From: Spirochaetota bacterium
Lineage (GTDB): Bacteria > Spirochaetota > Spirochaetia > Treponematales > UBA12059
Direction of reading: 5' to 3'
Length of the DNA: 64,000 bases
Assembly: GCA_022703505.1 (NCBI GenBank)
Contig: JAKLDN010000008.1
Coordinates: 94,422-158,421, forward strand
How positions within the stretch are numbered: the stretch's first letter is position 1; every line of letters starts with the position of its first letter. This document shows positions 33,616 to 41,839 of this stretch, in pieces. The position numbers and the translations under genes were made by a program. The notes under the pieces are model-generated. The model was given only the letters and a program-made list of their open reading frames with translations. It was not told the origin of the DNA and searched no databases.

Positions 33616-34202
33616 GGTGCTTCATCGCCCTGGAGCTGCCCGACGAGGCCAAGGTACGGTTGGCCGCGGCGGCCGGGATCCTGGCGGGTCGTTTCCCGGG
33701 AGCCCGGTGGGTGAGGCCGGAGTCCTTCCACCTCACCCTGGCCTTCCTGGGGGAGATCAAGGGGACAGAGCTCGACTGCGCCCGGGACGCCGTGGTGGCC
33801 ACCGCCGGCTCGGGGGCTTTCGACCTGGCCTTCGCAGGGACAGAGCTGCTGCCGGTGCGGGGCCCCGCCCGGGTCCTGGCCCTCTCGGCGGGTGCCGGGA
33901 CCCGGGAATGCGTGGAAATCCACGGCCGGGTGAATCGAGCTCTGTCCCTGGCAGCACGGGCCGCGGGGCTTCCGCCCCTCAACCCGGAATGGCCCGACGG
34001 ACGGCCCTTCCGGGTCCACGTGACCCTGGCCCGGGCGGGAGGCCGACCCTTCCCCCGGGACCCCCGGGGCCTCGGGGAAGCCTGGGAGGAAATACGGGCG
34101 TGCACGCAAGCGCCCTGCCGGATTTCCCGGTGTATACTGTACAGGTCGGCCCCGGGGCCGGGGGGCGCCCGGTACGAGCCTGTGCTGGCCACGGTACTAT
34201 AA
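33612..34202 (+). CDS. thpR: RNA 2',3'-cyclic phosphodiesterase (ThpR/LigT family)
   Basis: The 196-residue protein starts VRCFIALELPDEAK and carries both HxTx motifs of the 2H phosphoesterase fold: FHLTLAFLGEI (about residues 41-51) and VHVTLARAGG (about 136-145). It hydrolyses 2',3'-cyclic phosphates and was first described as a 2'-5' RNA ligase. The GTG start overlaps the recO stop. Three copies of the GGGACAGAGCT-type motif sit inside this one gene, two sense and one antisense, without breaking the frame. Confidence 0.87.
   Translation: MRCFIALELPDEAKVRLAAAAGILAGRFPGARWVRPESFHLTLAFLGEIKGTELDCARDAVVATAGSGAFDLAFAGTELLPVRGPARVLALSAGAGTRECVEIHGRVNRALSLAARAAGLPPLNPEWPDGRPFRVHVTLARAGGRPFPRDPRGLGEAWEEIRACTQAPCRISRCILYRSAPGPGGARYEPVLATVL
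33761..33776 (+). repeat. Motif GGGGACAGAGCTCGAC inside thpR
   Basis: It is identical over 16 bases to the copy upstream of recO and is translated in frame as GTELD. Confidence 0.55.
33837..33847 (+). repeat. Motif GGGACAGAGCT inside thpR (second copy)
   Basis: It is translated as GTEL and lies 76 bases after the first in-gene copy. It is shorter and could be chance. Confidence 0.4.
33935..33948 (-). repeat. Motif GGGACAGAGCTCGA inside thpR (antisense copy)
   Basis: The plus strand reads TCGAGCTCTGTCCC, an exact inverted 14-base copy relative to 33761. The pair could form a stem of about 14 bp across roughly 160 bases. Confidence 0.5.
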
Positions 34203-34221
34203 AAGACGGAAAGGAGTCGCG

Positions 34222-35532
34222 ATGCGCGCGGTGGACCTGATCATGAAGAAGCGGGACGGCGGGGAGCTGTCCCGCGAGGAGATAGCCTTCCTCGTTTCCG
34301 GCTACGTGGACGGGAGCCTCCCGGAGTACCAGGTATCGGCCTGGCTCATGTCCGTCTTCTTCCGGGGCATGAACCCCCGGGAGACCGCGGACCTCACGGA
34401 GCTCATGCTCCGTTCCGGGGACGTGATGGACCTCTCCGGGATCCCCGGCCCCTTCGTGGACAAGCACTCCACAGGGGGTGTGGGAGACAAGGTCTCCCTG
34501 ATCCTGGCGCCCATCGCGGCGGCCTGCGGGGTCAAAGTGCCCATGATGAGCGGCCGAGCCCTGGGCCACACGGGGGGGACCCTGGACAAGCTGGAGTCCA
34601 TTCCCGGGTACCGGACGAACCTCTCCCCCGCGGAGTTCCGGGATTTCCTACGGGCGGACGGCTACGCCATGACCGGCCAAACCGCACGGGTGGTCCCCGC
34701 GGACAAGAAGCTCTACGCCCTCCGGGACGTGACGGCCACGGTGGAGTCCGTGCCCCTCATCACCGCCAGCATCCTGTCCAAGAAGGTCGCCGAGGGGGCC
34801 GAGTCCCTGGTCTTCGACGTCAAGTGCGGCCCCGGGGCCTTTATGAAGACCTTCCCGGACGCACGCCGCCTGGCGGAAAGCCTGGTGGACACCGGCAAGG
34901 CCATGGGCAAGCGGATCGTCGGGGTGATCACGGACATGACCGAGCCCCTGGGCCTTAAAGTCGGAAACTTCCTGGAGGTCGAGGAGAGCCTGGACTGCCT
35001 GACCGGGAAGGGCCCCGCGGACCTGATGGAGGTCACCTATCGCCTGGCCGCCTGGATGCTCGTGGCCGCGGGCAAGGCCAAGGGCGTCGAGGAGGCCCTG
35101 CGGCTCTGCGAGGCCGCCGTGGCGGAGGGCCGGGCGATGGAGCTCTTCCGCCGCAACGTCCGGACCCAGGGCGGAGACTTGGCTAAGATGGATGCCCTGT
35201 ACGGGAAGCTCCGCTCGCCCCATTCCTTCGAGCTCCGGGCCCCGGCGTCCGGCTTCGTCACGGCCATCGACGCCTACAGGATCGGACTCGCGGGAGTCTA
35301 CCTGGGGGTGGGCCGGAACACCACCGCGGATCCCGTTTACCCCGACGTGGGCTTCGTCTTCGAGCGGAAGGTCGGCGACTCCGTGACCGCGGGAGATCTC
35401 GTGGCTCGGGTGTATGGGAAGGACGAAGCGAGTCTGGCCGCGGCCCGGCCCCTGGTGGAGGAGGCCCTGACCGTCGGACCCGCAGCCCCCGCCCCCCGGA
35501 AACTCGTCCTCGAGGAGCTGGCCGCCCTATGA
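34222..35532 (+). CDS. Pyrimidine-nucleoside (thymidine) phosphorylase
   Basis: The 436-residue protein has the family signature GRALGHTGGTLDKLESIPG, the phosphate-binding DKHSTGGVGDKVSLI (about residues 79-93) and DVKCGPGAFMK. It splits uridine, deoxyuridine or thymidine into base and (deoxy)ribose-1-phosphate, feeding uracil to Upp or catabolism. Its length matches Pdp/DeoA. An AAAGGAG site precedes the ATG, and the end overlaps recJ as ATGA. Confidence 0.95.
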   Translation: MRAVDLIMKKRDGGELSREEIAFLVSGYVDGSLPEYQVSAWLMSVFFRGMNPRETADLTELMLRSGDVMDLSGIPGPFVDKHSTGGVGDKVSLILAPIAAACGVKVPMMSGRALGHTGGTLDKLESIPGYRTNLSPAEFRDFLRADGYAMTGQTARVVPADKKLYALRDVTATVESVPLITASILSKKVAEGAESLVFDVKCGPGAFMKTFPDARRLAESLVDTGKAMGKRIVGVITDMTEPLGLKVGNFLEVEESLDCLTGKGPADLMEVTYRLAAWMLVAAGKAKGVEEALRLCEAAVAEGRAMELFRRNVRTQGGDLAKMDALYGKLRSPHSFELRAPASGFVTAIDAYRIGLAGVYLGVGRNTTADPVYPDVGFVFERKVGDSVTAGDLVARVYGKDEASLAAARPLVEEALTVGPAAPAPRKLVLEELAAL

Positions 35533-37664
35533 AGTGGAACAAGAAGGACGTGAGCCCCCAGGCGGTCAAGGATCTGGCCGCCCGCTTCGACCTGGACCTC
35601 CTTTCCGCCTCCGTCCTGGCCCGCCGGGGCGTCACGGATCCCGGGGAGCTCCTCTACTTCGTGGAGGACGACCCCCGCTACCTCCACAACCCCTTCCTCT
35701 TCGACCAGATGGAAGACGCCGTGGACCGGGTCCTCCTGGCCCGGGACGAGGGGGAGAAGGTCCTCGTGTTCGGGGACCGGGACGCGGACGGCATCTCCAG
35801 CACCGTCCTGGTCTACGAGGCCCTGAAAAGCCGGGGCCTGGACGTCCGGTATCGTCTGCCCTCGGCGGACGATCCCTACGGACTCTCGGCCAAGGCCGTG
35901 GAGGAGTTCGCCGGGGACTACGGCACCCTGATCATCACCGTGGACTGCGGCATCTCGAACCACGCCGAGATCGAGCGCGCCCGGGAGCTCGGCGTGGACG
36001 TCATCGTCCTGGACCACCACCTCCACCGTCGGGATGAGCTCCCCGGAGCCGTGGCGGTCGTGAACCCCAAGATCGAGTCCTGCGGCTACCCCTTCCGGGA
36101 CCTGGCGGGCTGCGGAGTGGCCTACAAGTTCACCCGGGCCCTGGCCTTCGCGGAGAGCGGCCTCTATAAGCAGCAGGTGGCCCTGCTCAACGTGCGTCCA
36201 GCCAACGACGCCTACACCCTGGAGGCCGTGCGCCTGACGAACCTCGTGGAGACCGGCCGCATTTCCGAGACCATCGTCCCGGGGATGGTGGAGCTCGAGA
36301 AGACACGCCTGGTGCCCTTCCTCAAAGACCGCCAGATTTTCGTATGGGACGGGGATTTGCAGAAGAAACTCCTGGCCAAGGCCTTCGGACGGGCCGCGGA
36401 CGTACAGGTCTACGACATCGCCGAGGACATCGGGGACCTCATCCCCGCCGTCCGGGGCAAGAGCCTCCTGCGCCTGCGGGAGCAGTCCCGGATCGCCAAG
36501 TACTCGGACAAGGCGGCCGGGGAGATCGACGTCTTCGCCAGCCTCTTCGTCTCTTTCGCCCTCAAGAAGACTTCGTACTTCGGCGAGGCGGACCTGGAGG
36601 CCCTTCAGCTGGTAGCCGTCGGGACCCTGGCGGACCTCATGCCCCTGCGGAACGAGAACAGGATCCTGGTGCGCAAGGGCATCGCCGCCCTCAACGCCAA
36701 GCCCCGGGCGGGACTGGCGGAGCTCCTGGCCAAGCTGAACCTCACCGGCAAGCGCCTGGCCGCCAAGGACCTGGCCTGGCAGCTTACCCCCGCCATCAAC
36801 GCCACCGGCCGGATGGGCTCCCCGGAGACCGCGGTCCGCCTCTTCCTGGGCCAGACCGTGGAGGAACGCTCCCGCCTGGCCGAGGAGGTCATCGGCATGA
36901 ACCAAGATCGCCGACGCCTGGGAGCCGAGGGCTGGGAGGCCGTCCTGCCGGACGCCCGGAAGAGCCTGGAGGCCCACGACAACAAGTTCGTCCTGGTCGG
37001 GCGGGACGATGTCAACCGGGGCATTACCGGGATCATCGCCGCCCGCCTCTCGAACACCCTCCGGGTGCCCGCCATCGTCGCCGCCTTTCTGGGCGGCGGC
37101 ACCATCGTGGGCTCCCTGCGTTCCCTCCGGGGCTACCCCGTCAAGGCCCTGCTGGAGGCCTGCTCGGACCTCTTCATCGACTACGGGGGCCACGACGAGG
37201 CCGCCGGCTTTTCCCTCCCCGCGGACAAGTGGGATGAACTGACCCGCCGGGTCCTGGAATTCACCAAGGCCGTGGAACTTGAGGCCGAGGAGGAGTCCCT
37301 GTCCATCGACGCGGAGCTTCCCCACGACTACATGAAGCCCGAAATCACGGACTTGGTGGACCGCTTCGAACCCTACGGGGAAGAGAACGGTCCCCTGGTC
37401 TTCCTGACCCGGGACGTTCCCATCGCCTCGATGGAACTGGTGGGCAAGAAGGAGCAGAACCACGTCAAGATGCTCCTGGACTACGGCAAGCATCGCTGGC
37501 CCGCCCTCTTCTGGTCCGCCGCCGAGCGGGTGGAGCGGGACTTCTCCCGGACCGACCGGGTGGACGTGGTCTTCCAGGTTGGCCGCAATTACTGGAACGG
37601 AATGGAACAAGCCCAGCTCGTGGTCATGGACGTACGGCGGACTGGGGAGGACGGGACCCATTGA
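35529..37664 (+). CDS. recJ: Single-stranded-DNA exonuclease RecJ-type DHH protein
   Basis: The 711-residue protein has the DHH phosphoesterase motifs: VFGDRDADGISS (motif I, about residues 80-91, with DRD in place of the usual DHD), TVDCGISN, VIVLDHHLHRRDELPG, and the DHHA1 region with ATGRMGSPETAV and DYGGHDEAAGFSLP. RecJ degrades single-stranded DNA 5' to 3' in RecFOR recombination and mismatch repair, consistent with recO two genes upstream. The His-to-Arg change in motif I is unusual. It may shift metal use or mark a spirochaete-type subgroup. Confidence 0.87.
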   Translation: MKWNKKDVSPQAVKDLAARFDLDLLSASVLARRGVTDPGELLYFVEDDPRYLHNPFLFDQMEDAVDRVLLARDEGEKVLVFGDRDADGISSTVLVYEALKSRGLDVRYRLPSADDPYGLSAKAVEEFAGDYGTLIITVDCGISNHAEIERARELGVDVIVLDHHLHRRDELPGAVAVVNPKIESCGYPFRDLAGCGVAYKFTRALAFAESGLYKQQVALLNVRPANDAYTLEAVRLTNLVETGRISETIVPGMVELEKTRLVPFLKDRQIFVWDGDLQKKLLAKAFGRAADVQVYDIAEDIGDLIPAVRGKSLLRLREQSRIAKYSDKAAGEIDVFASLFVSFALKKTSYFGEADLEALQLVAVGTLADLMPLRNENRILVRKGIAALNAKPRAGLAELLAKLNLTGKRLAAKDLAWQLTPAINATGRMGSPETAVRLFLGQTVEERSRLAEEVIGMNQDRRRLGAEGWEAVLPDARKSLEAHDNKFVLVGRDDVNRGITGIIAARLSNTLRVPAIVAAFLGGGTIVGSLRSLRGYPVKALLEACSDLFIDYGGHDEAAGFSLPADKWDELTRRVLEFTKAVELEAEEESLSIDAELPHDYMKPEITDLVDRFEPYGEENGPLVFLTRDVPIASMELVGKKEQNHVKMLLDYGKHRWPALFWSAAERVERDFSRTDRVDVVFQVGRNYWNGMEQAQLVVMDVRRTGEDGTH

Positions 37665-37690
37665 CAGACCGCCCCCGTTTTCGGTACCTT
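37661..37690 (+). promoter_or_regulatory. Promoter of the tRNA-Gln/tRNA-Glu unit
   Basis: TTGACA (37661-37666, overlapping the recJ stop) and TACCTT (37685-37690) are 18 bases apart, about 25 bases before the tRNA-Gln gene. Confidence 0.55.
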
Positions 37691-37714
37691 GTCCGGCGTC
37701 GACGCAAGTCGCGG

Positions 37715-37785
37715 TCCCCGGTTGTGTAATGGTAGCACGGCAGACTCTGGATCTGCTTGTGGGGGTTCGAATCCTCCCTGGGGAA
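37715..37785 (+). tRNA. tRNA-Gln (anticodon CTG)
   Basis: A full cloverleaf is visible. The acceptor TCCCCGG pairs with CTGGGGA, with one G-T pair. The anticodon stem GCAGA/TCTGC encloses loop CTCTGGA with anticodon CTG, and the T arm GGGGG-TTCGAAT-CCTCC is intact. The 3' CCA is not encoded. Confidence 0.93.
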
Positions 37786-37897
37786 TACGGAGTGGCGCCC
37801 TTCGAATCTTGGGACGCGTCTCCGGGGACGGGCGGGTACCGATCGAGACTGTACGGATGGGTTCCATCGTCAGGCTCTAGGGTATGCTGGAAAGTAT

Positions 37898-38032
37898 GCA
37901 GATTTTGCCTCGCAAAATCTGCACGCGAGCGAATCGGTCTTGAAAAGCGGTAGACGGGAATTCGCCGAGCGAGCTTTGTGAGCTCGGCGCCGCGAAGCGA
38001 AAAATCTTCCCTGGAAGATTTTTCGCTTCGCG
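37898..38032 (+). repeat. Three hairpins between the two tRNA genes
   Basis: The tRNA spacer holds GCAGATTTTGC-CTC-GCAAAATCTGC (37898-37922, 11-bp stem), CGCCGAGC...GCTCGGCG (37963-37989, 8-bp stem) and a perfect 20-bp inverted repeat with a 2-base centre (37991-38010 with 38013-38032) ending one base before tRNA-Glu. No poly-T follows any of them, so they do not look like intrinsic terminators. Processing signals or small repeat elements are possible. Confidence 0.7.
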
Positions 38033-38033
38033 A

Positions 38034-38105
38034 GGCCCCTTCGTCTATCGGTTAGGACAAAAGATTCTCAATCTTTAAAGAGGGGTTCGACTCCCCTAGG
38101 GGCTA
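38034..38105 (+). tRNA. tRNA-Glu (anticodon CTC)
   Basis: The acceptor GGCCCCT pairs with AGGGGCT, with a G-T first pair. The anticodon stem AAAGA/TCTTT holds loop TTCTCAA with anticodon CTC, and the T arm GAGGG/GGTTCGACTCCCCT type is intact. CCA is not encoded. Confidence 0.92.
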
Positions 38106-38118
38106 AAAACCCGATCCG
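38087..38118 (+). repeat. 32-base direct repeat, copy 1 (3' end of tRNA-Glu and terminator start)
   Basis: It is identical to 38329-38360. It spans the tRNA T loop, the acceptor 3' strand and the first arm of the terminator, the same part of a tRNA gene that is duplicated when an element integrates. Confidence 0.8.
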
Positions 38119-38146
38119 GCCTTCCGGCCGGGTCGGGTTTTTTATT
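38106..38146 (+). terminator. Intrinsic terminator after tRNA-Glu
   Basis: A stem of about 16 bp (38106-38121 with 38126-38141, loop TTCC) is followed by a T run. It lies directly behind the tRNA. Confidence 0.85.
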
Positions 38147-38147
38147 G

Positions 38148-38163
38148 CCCTAGGGGAGTCGAA
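38148..38163 (-). repeat. Inverted 16-base fragment of the tRNA-Glu 3' end
   Basis: CCCTAGGGGAGTCGAA is the exact reverse complement of 38086-38101. Confidence 0.65.
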
Positions 38164-38328
38164 CACGAGCCGCCGTCGCGAGCTGGCGAGCACGAGGCCC
38201 AGGATGAGCCGAGAGGCGGCGAGGCGGGTCGGAGGGCTGAGGCACGATGCCGCCGTGCGCGGCAGCGCGCACGATCATCGATTCCTCTCGGCAAACGGAG
38301 CAAAGCGACATATGCGAAGCCCGGATAC

Positions 38329-38360
38329 TCGACTCCCCTAGGGGCTAAAAACCCGATCCG
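38329..38360 (+). repeat. 32-base direct repeat, copy 2 (att-like)
   Basis: A perfect second copy of the tRNA-Glu 3' end lies 242 bases downstream, immediately before the stop codon of the convergent secreted-protein gene. The DNA between (38147-38328) is GC-rich, holds a GTGCGC/GCGCAC hairpin near 38254-38271 and shows no gene. Confidence 0.8.
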
Positions 38361-38362
38361 AT

Positions 38363-39553
38363 CTACCGGATGTTCGCCTCCAGCAGGCGGTCCTTGTACA
38401 TCACGTGCGCGGCGATCGGCCGGGCTTTGCCGCCGATCGAGTCCTTGCCGATGTAGACCGTGTACAGGAACACGTCGCTTTTGAGCTTAAGGGCGACCTG
38501 GGCGTAGATGCTGTCGGTGACGCGGTGCTGCACGGCGGTCTTCGTGGTGTCGGTCCACTCCACGACGCTCTCGGTCTGCCATTCCGCCTGGGTGATGTTC
38601 GCCTTGAGCACGGAGGCTCCCGGGGCTTCCTTGAGGGCGGCCGACCGGGCCAGATCGCGCAGTGCCTCCCCGTCCTTGCCCTTGTATACGTCGGGCGACA
38701 TCACGCGCTTTTCCAGGATGGTCTTGTCCATCTCCTCCAGGCGCTTGTCCAGCTCGGCCTTCTTCGCGATGAGGGCGCGGGTCCGGCTCGATCCGGGGAA
38801 GAGCAGGCCGGATTGCTCGACCAGGATGTCGACGCGTTTCTTGACGCCCGGCTCCAGGGCTATGGCCTTTCCTTCCGCCTGCCGGGCGTTCATCCATGCC
38901 AGGGCCTCGTCCACCTTGGCCGCCGCCTCCTCCGGTATCCGGTCCCGGCTCCGTTCGTAGTTGAGGATGCCGACCTTGATGTCGTACTCGGCCTGCCGGA
39001 GCTCCGGGTGGGCGTCCTTGTCCAGGCCGGAGGCCAGGAACTCGGCATAGACGACCTTGGCCTTCTCGTAGTTCGGTTTCTGGGCCAGGAGCTGGTCTAT
39101 ATCCTCGGTGGGAACGCCGAACAGGCCCTTCGAGCCGGGCCGCCCGTCGGGCTTGTATTCCGCAAGCCGCCTTGCCCAATCGACCAGGGCCTGTTCGCTC
39201 GCGGCCGCACTCGCCGCGGAGGCGGCCTTGGCCTGGGCCTTGCCGGACAGGGCCGCCGCCAGGGCGGCTTCCACCTCGGCGATCCGCTTCTCCGCGGCCT
39301 GTACGTCGGGATGGGAAGCGGTCTCGGGATAGGACTTCTTGATCTCCTTCATGAGCTCGATGGCCATGTCCAGATCGTTCCGGTTGGTGGAGCCGTTCTG
39401 GATGCGCGCCTCGGTGCTCTTGAGGTAGGCCTCGATCTTCCCGAGGCGGCTTGTGACCCCTCCGGGCAGTTTGGCCTGCGCGGAGAGAAGTCCCGCCGAG
39501 GCGAGGATGAGGGCGAGCGACCCGAACAGGACGCGGCCTGCACGTTTATACAT
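38363..39553 (-). CDS. Secreted protein of unknown function
   Basis: The 396-residue protein begins with a signal peptide (GRVLFGSLALILASAGLLSAQ). A long helical region rich in Ala, Lys and Glu follows (about residues 25-320, coiled-coil-like), then a beta-rich C-terminal domain of about 75 residues (SVVEWTDTTKTAVQHRVTDS onwards). I do not recognise a family. The ATG at 39553 follows AGGAGG and a strong promoter. An earlier in-frame start would cross the promoter. It is transcribed toward the tRNA genes. Confidence 0.65.
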   Translation of the reverse strand: MYKRAGRVLFGSLALILASAGLLSAQAKLPGGVTSRLGKIEAYLKSTEARIQNGSTNRNDLDMAIELMKEIKKSYPETASHPDVQAAEKRIAEVEAALAAALSGKAQAKAASAASAAASEQALVDWARRLAEYKPDGRPGSKGLFGVPTEDIDQLLAQKPNYEKAKVVYAEFLASGLDKDAHPELRQAEYDIKVGILNYERSRDRIPEEAAAKVDEALAWMNARQAEGKAIALEPGVKKRVDILVEQSGLLFPGSSRTRALIAKKAELDKRLEEMDKTILEKRVMSPDVYKGKDGEALRDLARSAALKEAPGASVLKANITQAEWQTESVVEWTDTTKTAVQHRVTDSIYAQVALKLKSDVFLYTVYIGKDSIGGKARPIAAHVMYKDRLLEANIR

Positions 39554-39578
39554 GGCGTTCCTCCTGAGTTTGTAAAAA

Positions 39579-39607
39579 AGTATCGAATGTGCCTGCCGGA
39601 ACGTCAA
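39579..39607 (-). promoter_or_regulatory. Promoter of the secreted-protein gene
   Basis: On the minus strand TTGACG (39607-39602) and GATACT (39584-39579) are 17 bases apart, about 25 bases before the ATG. Confidence 0.6.
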
Positions 39608-39677
39608 GAAGCCGCCCGGAATCCGCCTGGAATCCACCTTCCCCGGGAGTGTGCAGGGGACGCGACAGCCGCCTTCC

Positions 39678-41162
39678 TCAGCGGGAATGCCGGGCGAAGG
39701 CGTTCCGGGCGTCGGTTCCGATCTTGGCGAGGCTCACGAAGACGATGGTCAGTTCGAGCCGGCCCAGGAACATGGCCAGGGTCTCGGCCCAGAGCGCGGC
39801 ATCGGGCATGTTCGCGCCCGTGAGGCCCACGGAGAGTCCGACCGTACCGAGGGCCGAGGCGAACTCAAACAAGGATTCCGTCAGACCGAAGCCGCAGGCG
39901 CAGAGAACCAGGGTTCCCGCGGCGTAGGTAACAAGGTACAGGACTACGAAGGCGGCCACCTGCCGGACCTTTCCGTCGTCCAGGAAGACCCGCCTCTCCC
40001 CTTCCCAATAGGGGACGGACAGCACGGCGCGCCTCGGAGCCGCCATTGTCCGCAGTTCCCGGACCAGGGCCTTCCAGAGCAGATACACCCGGCTCTGTTT
40101 GATCCCCCCCGCGGTGGAACAGGTCCCTCCCCCGATGAGCATCAGGATCACGATGAGGAACACCCCGAAGGAATTCCAGTTCCCGTACCCCACCGTGGAA
40201 AATCCCGTCGTCGTTATGGCCGTGACGACCTCGAAGACCGCGACACGGAACGCCTTGTCCATCCGCGGATACAGCTCTCGAGTCGTGAAAAGGAACGCGA
40301 GGGTGACGGAGGCGGGGATGACGACCGCGAGCAATCGGATCTCCCCGTTCCTGCCCACGGTCCGGAGCCTGCCGCGGAAGAGATGCCAGGCCGTGACGAA
40401 GCTCAGGTTTCCCAGGATCATGAGGGGAAGGGTCACCGCCTCGATCGCGGCGGAGTCCCAGTGCCCGACGCTCTCGACCCGGGTGGAGAAGCCTCCGGTG
40501 GACACCGCCGCGAAGGAATGGTTGATCGCGTCGAACCAGCCCATTCCGGCCAGGCGGTACCCGGCGATACCCGCCGCGGCATAGGAGAGGTACACGGTGA
40601 GGACCAGCCGGGCGGATCTTTTAACCTGGGGAACCAGCTGATCCCCCCGGCCCTCCGCGCTGGAAATTCCCGTGCCGGCCGGTCCGATGACGGCGGACAT
40701 CATGATCACCGCCAAACCCGCACCGCCGGACAATTGCATGACGCTTCGCCACAGCAGGATCGCCGGTCCCGCCGCGAGGACGTCCACGACCGACAGGCCC
40801 GTGGTGGTCCACCCGCTCACCGATTCAAAAACCGACCGGGAAAACGGCAGCCCCAGCACGGCCGTGAACGGCCAGGCGGAAAAAAGGATGACGATCGTCC
40901 ACCCCACGACGATGATCACGCCTCCCTCCCGGACGTTCAGCTCCACGGTCCGCCTCGACCGGAACGCCAGCCCCAGGGCTAGGCCCAGGAGCGTCTGAAT
41001 TCCCGCCGGAACCAGGAAAGCCGGGATCCGGGCGGTCTCCTCAGGATACCAGACGGCCGCGAGGATCGGCACGGCCTGTATCGCGCCGGACACGACCAGG
41101 ATGACTCCTATCGAGTATGCGATCGCGGCGTAACGCCGCCCCAGGTAGGGTACTTCCCTCAT
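39678..41162 (-). CDS. TrkH/KtrB-type potassium channel subunit
   Basis: The 494-residue membrane protein has four pore-loop repeats with selectivity-filter glycines: SGWTTTGLSV, AAVSTGGFST, TAITTTGFST and SALGTVGLSVGL. A GGGTCSTAGGIK motif also appears, typical of TrkH/KtrB. It carries potassium (or sodium-coupled potassium) inward, gated by the cytoplasmic TrkA-type subunits encoded immediately upstream. The start overlaps the TrkA stop as ATGA. Its length is normal. Confidence 0.92.
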   Translation of the reverse strand: MREVPYLGRRYAAIAYSIGVILVVSGAIQAVPILAAVWYPEETARIPAFLVPAGIQTLLGLALGLAFRSRRTVELNVREGGVIIVVGWTIVILFSAWPFTAVLGLPFSRSVFESVSGWTTTGLSVVDVLAAGPAILLWRSVMQLSGGAGLAVIMMSAVIGPAGTGISSAEGRGDQLVPQVKRSARLVLTVYLSYAAAGIAGYRLAGMGWFDAINHSFAAVSTGGFSTRVESVGHWDSAAIEAVTLPLMILGNLSFVTAWHLFRGRLRTVGRNGEIRLLAVVIPASVTLAFLFTTRELYPRMDKAFRVAVFEVVTAITTTGFSTVGYGNWNSFGVFLIVILMLIGGGTCSTAGGIKQSRVYLLWKALVRELRTMAAPRRAVLSVPYWEGERRVFLDDGKVRQVAAFVVLYLVTYAAGTLVLCACGFGLTESLFEFASALGTVGLSVGLTGANMPDAALWAETLAMFLGRLELTIVFVSLAKIGTDARNAFARHSR

Positions 41163-41839
41163 ACGCCGCCTCCGGTCCCGGATCTCTCCCCCGTGACGGC
41201 CCGGATCGCAGGTCCGTGGTTGTCCGGCAGGGTCACCAGCACGAGGCGGTCCCCGGCCCGCAAGTCGTTTCCTCCCCGGGGGACGATGGTCTCCTCGCCC
41301 CGGATCAGGATGGCCACCAAGCTGTTCTCCGGCAGGGCGACCTCCTTGAGAAGTTTTCCCGCGACGGGGGAATTCTCCTGGAGCACCAGCTCGGTCACGA
41401 TGACCTTGCCTCCGCCGGCGGGGAGGACGTTGGTGATCTCCCGGAGGGACGCCCGCTGCTCGATGAGGCTCCCCACCACTTCAGCGATCGAGAAACTCGG
41501 CACTCCCAGGTCCTGGAACGCCTCCGCGTTTTCGGGGTCGTTGGCCAGCGCCGCCGTCCTAGGCACGCCGAACTCCATCGAGGCGAGCTGGCAGGCCACC
41601 AGGTTGTCCGCGTCGTTCCCGGTCACCGCGAGCACCAGCTCCGCCTTCCTCGCGCCCGCCTCCTCCAGGACCCCCGCGTCGCTCCCGTCCGCACACACCA
41701 CTTCGACGGGAAGGAACCGGGAGAGGCGTCCGCACACCTCGGGATCGCGGTCGATCACGGCGACTCGGAACCCCCGGGACGCGAGATTGCGGCACAGAAA
41801 ATATATCGAGGTGCCTCCCCCGATAATCAACGCCTTCAT
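41159..41839 (-). CDS. TrkA/KtrA-type potassium regulatory subunit (RCK_N plus RCK_C)
   Basis: The 226-residue protein has an N-terminal Rossmann domain whose dinucleotide loop is IIGGGTSIYFLCRNLASRG, with a glutamate/aspartate-terminated second strand (VIDRDPEV). The C-terminal RCK_C half (about residues 140-220) includes DRLVLVTLPDN. It should gate TrkH in response to nucleotide or NAD(H). It overlaps both neighbours by 4 bases. Confidence 0.88.
   Translation of the reverse strand: MKALIIGGGTSIYFLCRNLASRGFRVAVIDRDPEVCGRLSRFLPVEVVCADGSDAGVLEEAGARKAELVLAVTGNDADNLVACQLASMEFGVPRTAALANDPENAEAFQDLGVPSFSIAEVVGSLIEQRASLREITNVLPAGGGKVIVTELVLQENSPVAGKLLKEVALPENSLVAILIRGEETIVPRGGNDLRAGDRLVLVTLPDNHGPAIRAVTGERSGTGGGV

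Noticed and set aside
38147..38328. A genomic island between the two att-like repeats
   Set aside because: The interval is under 200 bases and holds no integrase or other gene, so only a scar can be proposed.
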